Both the position numbers and the translations under genes were made by a program. From assembly GCA_937927265.1 (NCBI GenBank), contig CALBCO010000200.1, positions 1 through 13,186 on the forward strand: a DNA stretch of 13,186 nt, given 5' to 3'. This document shows positions 6,591 through 13,186 of this stretch, piece by piece. This DNA is from an uncultured Verrucomicrobiae bacterium (GTDB taxonomy: Bacteria > Verrucomicrobiota > Verrucomicrobiia > Palsa-1439). Positions within the stretch are counted from its first letter, which is position 1, and each line of letters starts with the position of its first letter. The notes beneath the pieces were generated by a model. That model worked only from the letters and a program-made list of their open reading frames with translations, made no database searches and had not been told where the DNA came from.

Positions 6591-7988
6591 ATGTCCATCA
6601 TCAAATTTGGCACATCGGGTTGGCGGGGGATTATCAGCGACACGTTTACCTTTGCCAACGTGGAACTTGCGGCCCACGCCATCGGCCGTTACCTGTCGGC
6701 GAACCCACCGACAGGCGCAAATAAAATCGTCATCGTCGGACACGATACCCGGTTTCTCTCGCGGCAGTTTGCGGAGCGTTGCGCGCAGATCGCGGCCGGT
6801 TATGGGTTTGCCGCGTGGTTGACCGACCGCGACGCGCCGACCCCGGTGATTTCGCACAGTATCCGCGCGCACAAAGCTGCCGGCGGAATCAACATCACTG
6901 CTAGCCATAATCCCGCAGAGTACAACGGGCTGAAGTTCAACGAGGCCAACGGTGCTCCGTCGTCGCCGGAGACCTGCCGGGGTATTGAGGAGGCCGCCGC
7001 CGCAGTGGCGCGTGAAGCGGGACACGTCGAGCGCGGGACACCGGTCCCGTTCAATCCGCTGCCGGCGTACGTGGCGCAGTTGCGGAAGCTGGTGGATTTT
7101 GCGGCGCTGCGCCGGCATCGGAAGAAGTGTGTCGTGGAGCTGATGTACGGTACCGGGCGCGGGTATTTGGATCTGTTGCTGGCGAAGGCCGGTTGGACGG
7201 TGGAGGCGTTGCACGGGGAGATTGATCCCGGTTTTGGCGGCGGGCATCCGGAACCAATCCGCGAGAACTGTGGCGAATTGTTGGCGCGGATGAAAAAGAG
7301 CCGCGCCGCGATTGGCCTCGGCCTCGATCCCGATGCTGATCGGTTTGCAGTTGTGGACAGGGATGGGACGTTCCTGAACGCCAATCAGGTGTTGGCTCTG
7401 ACGTTGTATCATCTGGCGAAAAATCGGCGGTGGACCGGGAGCGTGGTGCGGACGGTGGTGACGAGTCATTTGGTGGACGCCGTGGCCGGGTTGTACGGGG
7501 TGCCAGTGCGCGAGACGCCCGTGGGATTCAAATACATCGGGGCGTTGATGGAGAGCGAACCGGTCATAGTGGGTGGCGAGGAAAGCAACGGCCTGAGTGT
7601 GAAGGGACACGTGCCGGAGAAAGATGGGGTGTTGGCCTGTTTGTTGATGGCCGAGTTGGTGGCTTATGAAGAACGGCCGTTGCGGAAGATTTTGGCGGAG
7701 ATCGAGAAACGCACGGGACGCATCGTGAGCGACCGGATCAATCTGCGGGTGACGCCGGAGCGGAAGGAGCAGTTACTGGCTAGATTTGCCGCGGGGTTGT
7801 CGGAGTTTGCGGGACGCAAAGTCACCGGCACGGTGACAGTGGACGGGTATAAATTTTTGCTGGGCGACGGACGGTGGGTGGCGTTCCGGGCGAGCGGAAC
7901 GGAGCCCGTGTTCCGCTGTTACCTCGAGGCGCGTACCGAAAAGGAATTGACCGCGTTTCGCCAGGCGGCGCTGGCGCTCGTGCAGTGA
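6591..7988 (+). CDS. Alpha-D-phosphohexomutase (phosphoglucomutase/phosphomannomutase family)
   Basis: This cytoplasmic enzyme moves phosphate between C1 and C6 of a hexose, supplying sugar-1-phosphates for nucleotide sugars. The 465-residue product has all four family loops: the phosphoserine loop TASHNP (103-108, Ser105), the metal loop DPDADR (246-251), the sugar loop GGEESNG (328-334) and the phosphate loop RASGTEP (433-439). The metal loop differs from the DGDGDR typical of GlmM, and the overall pattern fits glucose/mannose-type members better. Substrate is not certain. The frame is open further upstream within uppP, but ATG 6591 begins the conserved IKFGTSGWRGI segment and sits 2 bp after the uppP stop. 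Translational coupling is likely. Confidence 0.9.
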   Translation: MSIIKFGTSGWRGIISDTFTFANVELAAHAIGRYLSANPPTGANKIVIVGHDTRFLSRQFAERCAQIAAGYGFAAWLTDRDAPTPVISHSIRAHKAAGGINITASHNPAEYNGLKFNEANGAPSSPETCRGIEEAAAAVAREAGHVERGTPVPFNPLPAYVAQLRKLVDFAALRRHRKKCVVELMYGTGRGYLDLLLAKAGWTVEALHGEIDPGFGGGHPEPIRENCGELLARMKKSRAAIGLGLDPDADRFAVVDRDGTFLNANQVLALTLYHLAKNRRWTGSVVRTVVTSHLVDAVAGLYGVPVRETPVGFKYIGALMESEPVIVGGEESNGLSVKGHVPEKDGVLACLLMAELVAYEERPLRKILAEIEKRTGRIVSDRINLRVTPERKEQLLARFAAGLSEFAGRKVTGTVTVDGYKFLLGDGRWVAFRASGTEPVFRCYLEARTEKELTAFRQAALALVQ

Positions 7989-7996
7989 GCGGTGGT

Positions 7997-8024
7997 TTGA
8001 CAATGCCGGAGTCAGTGGGATACT
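7997..8024 (+). promoter_or_regulatory. Promoter of ctpA, apparently giving a leaderless transcript
   Basis: TTGACA (7997-8002) is followed after 16 bp by gatact (8019-8024), which matches 4 of 6 -10 positions. Only 7 bases separate the -10 from the ATG at 8032, so transcription should start at or next to the start codon. No Shine-Dalgarno sequence is visible before the ATG. Confidence 0.5.
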
Positions 8025-8031
8025 GAAACGC

Positions 8032-9342
8032 ATGAAGCTGACCAAACGATTGTCGGTAGCCCTGATCGGGCTGTTGTTGGGATTAAATTTGATGGTGGCG
8101 GCGCGGATTTACTCGGAAGCGAGCGCCAAGCCGGACAAAGAGAATCCCTATGCCCAGTTGGAGTTGCTGACGCGGGTGATGGAGCTGATCCGCAAGGATT
8201 ACGTGGACACCGAGAAGTTGTCCTACCGGGATCTGACCTACAGTGCATTGAAGGGAATGGTTGGCTCGCTCGACCCGCACAGCCAGTTCATGGAACCGGA
8301 AGTCTATCAGGACATGAAGGAAGACACGGAAGGCAAATTCGGCGGATTGGGCATCGTGATCAGCATGTCAAAGGAGGGATTTCTCACCGTGGTCGCGCCC
8401 ATGGAAGACACACCGGGGGCGCGGGCTGGTTTATTGCCGGGTGATCGCATCATTCGCATCGAAGGGAAAGTGACGGACAAAATGAGCTTGCAGGAAGCGG
8501 TCCGACAATTACGCGGCGAGCCGGGCACGAAGGTCAAGATCACTGTGTTCCGACAGAAAGCCAAGGATCCGGGCGAGCGGATCAAAGACTACGTCATCGA
8601 ACGCGCCGAGATCAAGGTCGAGAGTGTCAAGGACGCCAAAATGTTGGGCGATGGGATCGGGTATATCCGCATCACCCAGTTCAACGAGCCGACCGCGGAT
8701 GAGTTCGAGAAGGCATTGGTCAAACTTGAAGAGCAAGGGATGAGCGCGTTGGTGATTGACCTGCGGAACAATCCCGGCGGGCTGTTGGAGTCGGCCCGCA
8801 AGATCGCCAGCAAATTCGTGCCGGCGGGGCAATTGATTGTCTCGACGGAGGGGCGTGACCCAACGCAAAAAATTGTGTATCGGTCGGAACGGGGCAAGAA
8901 GCGTTTGGACTATCCGATTGTGGTGCTGGTGAACAACGGCAGCGCCAGCGGCAGCGAGATCGTGGCTGGCGCGTTGAAGGACCTCAAACGGGCAGTGCTC
9001 GTCGGCGAACGAACCTTCGGGAAAGGTTCCGTGCAGAGCATCCTACCGTTGCCCGATGGGGCGGCGTTGCGGTTGACCACGGCGAAGTACTACACCCCCA
9101 GCCATCAGGTGATTCACGAACAGGGCGTCGAGCCAAACATCCTCGTGCCGATGTCCGAAGACGATGAGCGCAAATTGATGCTCCAACGAGCACGGGCAAA
9201 TCTCCCGCCGGAGGATGACGCAACGGTCGAAAAAGAAGAGCCGGTCGTGGATGTGCAATTGGAGCGGGCGGTGGACGTGTTGAAAGGGGTCAAACTGTTT
9301 GCCCAGCAAGCCAAGAGCGCCCAAGCCACGCTGGCCAAGTAA
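8032..9342 (+). CDS. ctpA: C-terminal processing serine protease (CtpA/Prc-type, peptidase S41)
   Basis: This periplasmic protease recognises protein C-termini through a PDZ domain and cuts with a Ser/Lys dyad. Family members trim or degrade envelope proteins and peptidoglycan hydrolases. The 436-residue product starts with a charged n-region and a hydrophobic stretch (residues 8-24), acting as a signal peptide or anchor. The PDZ domain spans about 100-190 (GLGIVIS, GLLPGDRIIRIEG). The S41 core has Ser306 in NNGSASGSEI and Lys331 in GERTFGKGSVQ, with the usual 25-residue spacing. The acidic C-terminal tail is of normal length. It has its own promoter 43 bp after the mutase gene, so it is probably not part of the upstream operon. 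Confidence 0.93.
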   Translation: MKLTKRLSVALIGLLLGLNLMVAARIYSEASAKPDKENPYAQLELLTRVMELIRKDYVDTEKLSYRDLTYSALKGMVGSLDPHSQFMEPEVYQDMKEDTEGKFGGLGIVISMSKEGFLTVVAPMEDTPGARAGLLPGDRIIRIEGKVTDKMSLQEAVRQLRGEPGTKVKITVFRQKAKDPGERIKDYVIERAEIKVESVKDAKMLGDGIGYIRITQFNEPTADEFEKALVKLEEQGMSALVIDLRNNPGGLLESARKIASKFVPAGQLIVSTEGRDPTQKIVYRSERGKKRLDYPIVVLVNNGSASGSEIVAGALKDLKRAVLVGERTFGKGSVQSILPLPDGAALRLTTAKYYTPSHQVIHEQGVEPNILVPMSEDDERKLMLQRARANLPPEDDATVEKEEPVVDVQLERAVDVLKGVKLFAQQAKSAQATLAK

Positions 9343-9398
9343 TGCGTTCAGCCCACCCCGGCAGGGTGATCGGATCCGCCTGTATGGTTTAGCCAGAC

Positions 9399-10394
9399 AT
9401 GAATGTTTTGGCAGTCGAAACTTCCTGCGACGACACTTCCGTGGCGCTCGTCCGCGATGGGCGGCACATCCTCGCGAACGTGGTCAGTTCTCAAATTGAT
9501 TGTCACCGGCTCTACGGCGGCGTTGTGCCGGAACTTGCCGCCCGGCATCATTTGGAATTGATTGATACAGTCGCCCGAGCCGCCTTGAAGGAAGCCGGTG
9601 CGAATTGGGCCGACGTGGATGCAGTGGCCGCGACGTACGGCCCCGGCTTGGCGATTTCGTTGCTGGTTGGCCTCAATGCCGCAAAAGGATTGGCACTGGC
9701 GCTCGGTAAGCCGTTCGTTGGCATCAATCATCTCGAAGCGCACTTGTACTCGCCGCTGCTCATGGGCGAGCCGGTCTTTCCAGTGATTTCGTTGATTGTT
9801 TCCGGCGGACACACGATTCTGGCAGAGTGCGAAGCGGTGGGGTTGCATCGTGTTTTAGGGCAGACGGTGGATGATGCGGCAGGCGAGGCGTTCGACAAAG
9901 TGGCCAAACTGCTTGGCCTTGGTTACCCCGGCGGTCCTGAAATCGAAAAGCGGGCCCGCCAAGGCAACCCGGCCACGATGGCATTTCCGCGCAGCATGTT
10001 GGATCAGCCGGGGTACGAGTTTAGTTTCAGCGGGTTGAAGACGGCGGTGCTGTACTATCTGCGTAAACATCCGCAGGCGGTCGTGGCGGATGTGTGCGCC
10101 AGTTTTCAGGAGGCGGTGGTGGATGTGCTGGTGGGGAAAACCATTCGGGCGGCCGAGCAATACCGGGCGCGCGCGATCAGTGCTTCGGGTGGTGTTTCCA
10201 TCAACAGCCGGTTGCGGGGAAAGTTGCGCGCCGCCAGTTGCGTTCCCGTGATACTCGCACCCGCCTCCTTATGCACGGATAACGCTGCGATGGTTGCTGC
10301 GCTGGCGTACTACAAACTGCAGACGGGCGAGCGTAGTGATTGGACGCTGCCCATCGCTCCGTCGGTCGGCTTGGGAAGGGATACACTCGGATGA
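9399..10394 (+). CDS. tsaD: tRNA N6-adenosine threonylcarbamoyltransferase (TsaD)
   Basis: TsaD transfers the threonylcarbamoyl group from TC-AMP to A37 of ANN-decoding tRNAs, working with TsaB and TsaE. The 331-residue product begins VLAVETSCDDTSVAL, the ASKHA nucleotide-binding start of the family. It carries the metal ligands His111 and His115 (NHLEAH) and Asp294 (CTDNAA), plus SGGHT (135-139) and FSFSGLKTA (208-216). All expected catalytic features are present. It starts 56 bp after ctpA without an obvious Shine-Dalgarno sequence. tsaB and tsaE are not in the window. The last codons overlap the next gene by 4 bp (ATGA). Confidence 0.96.
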   Translation: MNVLAVETSCDDTSVALVRDGRHILANVVSSQIDCHRLYGGVVPELAARHHLELIDTVARAALKEAGANWADVDAVAATYGPGLAISLLVGLNAAKGLALALGKPFVGINHLEAHLYSPLLMGEPVFPVISLIVSGGHTILAECEAVGLHRVLGQTVDDAAGEAFDKVAKLLGLGYPGGPEIEKRARQGNPATMAFPRSMLDQPGYEFSFSGLKTAVLYYLRKHPQAVVADVCASFQEAVVDVLVGKTIRAAEQYRARAISASGGVSINSRLRGKLRAASCVPVILAPASLCTDNAAMVAALAYYKLQTGERSDWTLPIAPSVGLGRDTLG

Positions 10395-11491
10395 AAGCAC
10401 GCTTGATGGTCGCCAGTAGTGAACACGACGCAAACATGCTCTATGCGACTGGCCTGTTTGTGCCGGATCCGTTTATCTGGTTCGAGGTGCGGGGCCGGAC
10501 GTATGCAGTGTTGAGTGATTTGGAGGTTGATCGGGCACGAAGACAGGCTCACGTGGACCATGTCCTCGCATATCGGAGTTTTTCTGATCGGCTTAGCCGT
10601 CATGGGGTCAAACAACCCAAGTTAAGTGACGTGTTGCGCTTGATTCTGCAGGAATATCGAGTGCGAAGCGTGCTCGTGCCGCGTAATTTCCCGTTCGGAT
10701 TGGCCCGTCAACTCTGTGGTGTCCGCCTGACTGCTCCCGTGGGAGAATTTTTTCCCGAACGGGCCGTGAAGAGCGCGGCCGAGCTGCGGAAGATTCGCGC
10801 GGCGTTGAGATTGGCTGAGCAAGGGGTCAAGGTGGCGCTGGAGTTAATCCGGTCGAGTCGAATCCGTCGGGATGGGTTTCTGAATCTCACATCGGAAGCG
10901 GTGCGCGGGGCGATCAACCAACGGATTGCTGCCTTGGGCGGCGTGGCCGCGCACACGATCGTTGCCGGCGGTCATCAGGCGTGCGACCCGCATGAAACAG
11001 GGCACGGTCCGTTGCGAGCGCATTGGCCGATCATCATTGATGTGTTCCCGCGCGACATGGCGACGGGGTATTTTGGCGACATCACGCGCACTGTCGTGCG
11101 TGGCCGGGCCAGTGAGGCAGTGCGAAAGATGTATGCGACGGTCTGGGAGGGGCAGCGGCTTGCGTTCGCCCGGTTGCGTGCCGGTGTGAATGGTCGGGCG
11201 GTACATGAGGCCGTGGTGGAGTTGTTTGAGAAGCGCGGTTACAAGACCGGACTACAAGGCGGCCGAATGCAGGGGTTTTTCCACGGCACGGGACACGGGG
11301 TGGGGTTGGACATCCATGAAGCACCGAGCCTTGGGCGGGTTTCCTGCAAGCTGCAAGCCGGCCATGTTGTTACGGTTGAGCCAGGCCTCTATTACCGGGG
11401 CATCGGAGGATTGCGATTGGAAGATGTGGTACAGATTCAATCGCGAGGCGCGCAGAAACTCACGACACTGCCCAAACAACTGGAAATCTGA
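10391..11491 (+). CDS. M24 family metallopeptidase (Xaa-Pro aminopeptidase-like)
   Basis: This is a pita-bread metallopeptidase, probably releasing N-terminal residues ahead of proline or acting as a prolidase. The 366-residue product has an N-terminal creatinase-like domain (about 1-125) and the catalytic domain after it. All five dinuclear metal ligands are visible: Asp217 (IIIDVF), Asp230 (GDITRT), His302 (HGTGHGVG), Glu330 (VEPGLYY) and Glu344 (RLEDVV). The ATG overlaps the tsaD stop (ATGA). GGGAAGGG at 10373-10380, 10 bases upstream, fits as a ribosome binding site. An in-frame open stretch upstream lies inside tsaD and is not used. The 3' end is overlapped from the other strand by the PEP-CTERM gene's extended reading frame. 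Aminopeptidase P and prolidase cannot be told apart by eye. Confidence 0.9.
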   Translation: MKARLMVASSEHDANMLYATGLFVPDPFIWFEVRGRTYAVLSDLEVDRARRQAHVDHVLAYRSFSDRLSRHGVKQPKLSDVLRLILQEYRVRSVLVPRNFPFGLARQLCGVRLTAPVGEFFPERAVKSAAELRKIRAALRLAEQGVKVALELIRSSRIRRDGFLNLTSEAVRGAINQRIAALGGVAAHTIVAGGHQACDPHETGHGPLRAHWPIIIDVFPRDMATGYFGDITRTVVRGRASEAVRKMYATVWEGQRLAFARLRAGVNGRAVHEAVVELFEKRGYKTGLQGGRMQGFFHGTGHGVGLDIHEAPSLGRVSCKLQAGHVVTVEPGLYYRGIGGLRLEDVVQIQSRGAQKLTTLPKQLEI

Positions 11492-12336
11492 ATACGCGGC
11501 ACAGAAAGGGAACCTAGCGCGCCAGTCGGCGACGCCGCCACGTCCAGCCCTGCTCCCGCCAACGTGAAGGTGGACGGTTCTGGGATCATGACCAGTTGCA
11601 TGGTGCTGATCAGGGGTTCATCAGCGTTCGTGTTATGACCGGGCGCAAAGGGCAGTTCGGCAATGAGAATCACGTATTGACCGGCGGTGACGCTGACTTG
11701 GTTGGAAATGAAGTTCCAGCCGGTCGGCGTGGCGACAAAGGCGGCCGCGTTGGTGGAGAACCCGCTCCACGGCAAGCTGGTGGCATTGAGGATTTGGCTA
11801 GGTTGATTGACGGTGCTGTCGCCGGTGCCCAGATACACGGAGCCGGTCGCCGTGGACAGGTCGCGGACGAACTTCAGGAACAACGTGGCACACACGTCGT
11901 ACAGGCCGGGTGCCAATCCAGAGATCCGGATGCCTAACAGAGCCGTGCGAGAAACCGAGCCGCCCATGCCGTCTTCGTACAGATTGGGGACATCGAGGCG
12001 GCTGGCGGCTGGGAAATCGGCAGTGGCACTCTTGACGGCTGTGACCCAACTGACCGTTGTTTCCTCACTTGCGCCCGCACCCCGGCCCAAATCAACCGTG
12101 ACCGGCCCAACAGTTTGGCTGTTGTCGTCGTTGATCCGGGTCCAATCGCCGCTGTTCAGGATCAACCCGGCGGGCCCGCCGTCCGTACCGAGATACGCCG
12201 TGGGGCCGAAATCAAAGTTGTAGCTTACCACTGCCCTAGCGGAAGTGATGTGCAGCAAGCCCAGCACCACTACTACCGCTCCACAGTGCCCCAGTTGCTG
12301 TAAAGTTCGCCACACGCCTGAATTGATAAACAACAC
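11437..12336 (-). CDS. Secreted PEP-CTERM-type protein with frameshifted sorting tail
   Basis: The longest reading starts at GTG 12336, and a GTG at 12315 is an equally good start (see the promoter entry). Either gives a signal peptide with h-region AVVVVLGLL and cut after SARA. The mature part is beta-rich with no recognised catalytic motif (DFGPTAYLGTDG, ISGLAPGLYDVCATLFLKF). Near the end comes IPEPSTFTLAGAG (251-263), the PEP motif of exosortase substrates. The next codons read out of style. In the neighbouring frame the same DNA encodes GWTWRRRRLAR and then TAG at 11514-11516, the expected Arg-rich tail. An indel around 11530-11550 has therefore separated motif and tail. The current frame adds about 36 unrelated residues and overlaps the peptidase gene by 55 bp. 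The product is probably no longer sorted normally, unless the indel is an assembly error. Confidence 0.7.
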   Translation of the reverse strand: MLFINSGVWRTLQQLGHCGAVVVVLGLLHITSARAVVSYNFDFGPTAYLGTDGGPAGLILNSGDWTRINDDNSQTVGPVTVDLGRGAGASEETTVSWVTAVKSATADFPAASRLDVPNLYEDGMGGSVSRTALLGIRISGLAPGLYDVCATLFLKFVRDLSTATGSVYLGTGDSTVNQPSQILNATSLPWSGFSTNAAAFVATPTGWNFISNQVSVTAGQYVILIAELPFAPGHNTNADEPLISTMQLVMIPEPSTFTLAGAGLDVAASPTGALGSLSVPRIQISSCLGSVVSFCAPRD

Positions 12337-12351
12337 GCCCGGCTAAGTCAA
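12323..12351 (-). promoter_or_regulatory. Promoter of the PEP-CTERM gene, possibly leaderless
   Basis: On the minus strand, TTGACT (12351-12346) and TATCAA (12328-12323) are separated by 17 bp, with 5 of 6 and 4 of 6 matches to consensus. Seven bases after the -10 comes GTG at 12315, which would start a protein with a clean signal peptide (MWRTLQQLGH, then AVVVVLGLL). This is the same geometry as at ctpA. If the promoter is real, the upstream GTG at 12336 cannot be the start. Confidence 0.45.
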
Positions 12352-12370
12352 GCGCGGATCTTCTCCGCGC
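12352..12370. repeat. 7-bp inverted repeat next to the PEP-CTERM promoter
   Basis: gcgcgga and tccgcgc form a perfect stem around tcttc. It directly abuts the -35 of the minus-strand promoter. It could be an operator or the remnant of a terminator. No T-run is adjacent on either strand. Confidence 0.5.
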
Positions 12371-12464
12371 AAGGGATGGCCTCGGTGCATCTCTCAGAAG
12401 TCTTGGAACCTTTTTCGTTGTTGGGTTCGTTCCATTCTCTCTTCGCGCAAGTGCGCGCCTGCGC

Positions 12465-12890
12465 GTGCAGCAGTACGAAGCTGCCACCGCCTCCAGCATC
12501 TCCAAGGTCTGCACGCGTAGAGCCACGGCCCCATTGCTGTCCCGCAATTTGCCGAGCAGCCGCTGTCGTGTGCAGCAAACCAAACTTCCTCGCGAACGGA
12601 AGATCATCGCCCTGCGCCACAAGATACCGGGCTTCGGCGCTCGCTACCTCATCGCCGAGTTTGCATTGTCTCTTGGCCACAGGGCCGTCGGCTGAATCCT
12701 CCGTGCTCACGGATTGACCCGCAACCCCAAACGTCCCCATCAACCCGAATGCGATCTGTGCGCCAACAAAGCCGCGTACAAGCCGTTCACCCGTTTTCGC
12801 ATGGACACCGAGTACCTCACGGATCTGCCGGCATACGGACCGCAAATACTACCACTCGGCCAGCCCCGGTTTCAAGCCATCATCCGAAAA
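12465..12890 (+). pseudogene. Integrase-type (rve/IS481-like) transposase remnant
   Basis: The frame from 12465 reads VQQYEAA, then RERKIIALRHKIPGFGARYLIAEFA and SLGHRAVG. It stops at TGA 12693-12695 and continues in frame as ILRAHGLTRNPKRP, then FTRFRMDTEYLTDLPAYGPQ and GQPRFQAIIR. The second part matches the start of an integrase catalytic core. The first Asp is at 12804 (MDTEYL), and LTDLPxYxPQ follows it in these transposases. The TGA probably replaced an Arg CGA (GRILRAHG). The helix-turn-helix part between about 12500 and 12570 looks scrambled or shortened. Homology ends at about 12890, where another element starts, so the other catalytic residues are missing. Confidence 0.65.
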
Positions 12891-13186
12891 GGACATTCCC
12901 CGGTTTTTCTAGGAGGTGTTGAAAAGGTGGAGTGGGGCGGACACGGTGGCGGGGCGGGAGACGCGACACAGTACGCAGTTCATCCCCAGCCGCAACAGCA
13001 AGACTCGCAGTCCGTCGGCCAGCGCATCGTAATGAAACTCCAGCACACCGAAGAATCGCTTCGCCACCTTGGTCACCCGCGAGGTCAGCACCGCCAGCTT
13101 CCACGATTCCACCAACCCCACCGCCGCTCAGCACGCCGCCGCCACGACCAGCGCCGCCAGGTTGCGCAACCGCTCGTACGCCAACA
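12886..13186 (-). mobile_element. End of a second insertion sequence cut into the integrase relic
   Basis: Integrase homology breaks off after PRFQAIIR at about 12885-12890. The next bases (aaaaggacattccccggttt) lie just outside the stop codon of a minus-strand transposase fragment. They are the best candidate for an element terminus. The other end is outside the window, so neither terminal repeat nor target duplication can be checked. Confidence 0.45.
12909..13186 (-). pseudogene. DDE transposase C-terminus with in-frame stop (partial, IS4-like)
   Basis: Reading leftward from 13184, the frame gives LAYERLRNLAALVVAAAC, then TGA at 13130-13128. It continues in frame as AAVGLVESWKLAVLTSRVTK, AKRFFGVLEFHYDALADGLR and VLLLRLG, ending in TAG at 12909-12911. 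The RLRNLAALV stretch followed by AKRFFG, FHYxALADGLR and VLLxRLG resembles the tail that follows the catalytic Glu in IS4-like transposases. Family assignment is tentative. The smooth continuation across the TGA shows a decayed gene. The catalytic part would lie beyond 13186. Confidence 0.55.

Noticed and set aside
6489..7610. Long minus-strand open frame (373 codons) opposite the phosphohexomutase gene
   Set aside because: The plus strand carries all four mutase catalytic loops over the same bases. The minus-strand translation is rich in Arg, His and Pro with no domain, as expected for a shadow in GC-rich coding DNA.
9343..9398. Terminator after ctpA (caccc-cggca-gggtg)
   Set aside because: The stem is only 5 bp with no T-run, so it is too weak to call.
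12348..12845. Minus-strand open frame (165 codons) in the right flank
   Set aside because: It lies opposite the integrase-like relic, whose conserved MDTEYLTDLP motif explains the region. The minus-strand product has no signal peptide or domain.
1..13186. tRNA, rRNA, CRISPR arrays and riboswitches
   Set aside because: I scanned the intergenic gaps and found no cloverleaf, repeat-spacer pattern or known aptamer core. The gaps in the core are mostly under 60 bp.

Overview
The window looks like chromosomal DNA of a GC-rich Gram-negative bacterium, probably a member of the Verrucomicrobiota (Pedosphaerales/Limisphaerales-like). That placement is inference. It rests on three traits: a two-subunit KorAB with the gamma domain fused to alpha, a PEP-CTERM secreted protein, and many decayed insertion sequences around a tightly packed housekeeping block. 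No RNA gene, CRISPR array, or intact defence or secretion cluster is visible.

Left flank (1-2080). An IS5-family right end carries the last 43 codons of its transposase and a terminal repeat overlapping the stop codon. It ends only 10 bp before a complete but dead ISAs1-family element (149-2071). That element has 21-bp imperfect terminal inverted repeats and probable decayed target duplications. Its transposase carries an N-terminal DUF4338 (Druantia DruA-like) domain joined to an ISAs1 DDE domain. It is broken by one in-frame stop and one frameshift in a T5C5 run.

Core (2100-11491), all on the plus strand. A sigma70-like promoter and a structured leader precede a compact run: korA, korB, a secreted TPR protein, uppP and an alpha-D-phosphohexomutase. 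Junctions are 14, 6, -4 and 2 bp, so this is probably one operon. It joins reductive or oxidative 2-oxoacid metabolism to envelope precursor supply (undecaprenyl phosphate recycling, sugar phosphates). A second promoter drives ctpA (periplasmic S41 protease), apparently without a leader. tsaD (tRNA t6A synthesis) follows and overlaps an M24 metallopeptidase gene by 4 bp.

Right flank (11437-13186). A minus-strand gene converges on the peptidase gene and encodes a secreted PEP-CTERM-type protein. An indel has put its Arg-rich sorting tail out of frame, so the reading frame runs on into the 3' end of the peptidase gene. Its promoter also appears leaderless. Beyond it lie two transposase relics: a plus-strand integrase-type fragment with a premature stop, cut short where a minus-strand DDE transposase C-terminus begins. 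The latter also carries an in-frame stop and runs off the window.

I found no convincing new multi-gene system. The points most worth a second look are the DruA-like/ISAs1 fusion, the paired leaderless promoters, the perfect hairpin inside the TPR gene, and the lost PEP-CTERM tail.
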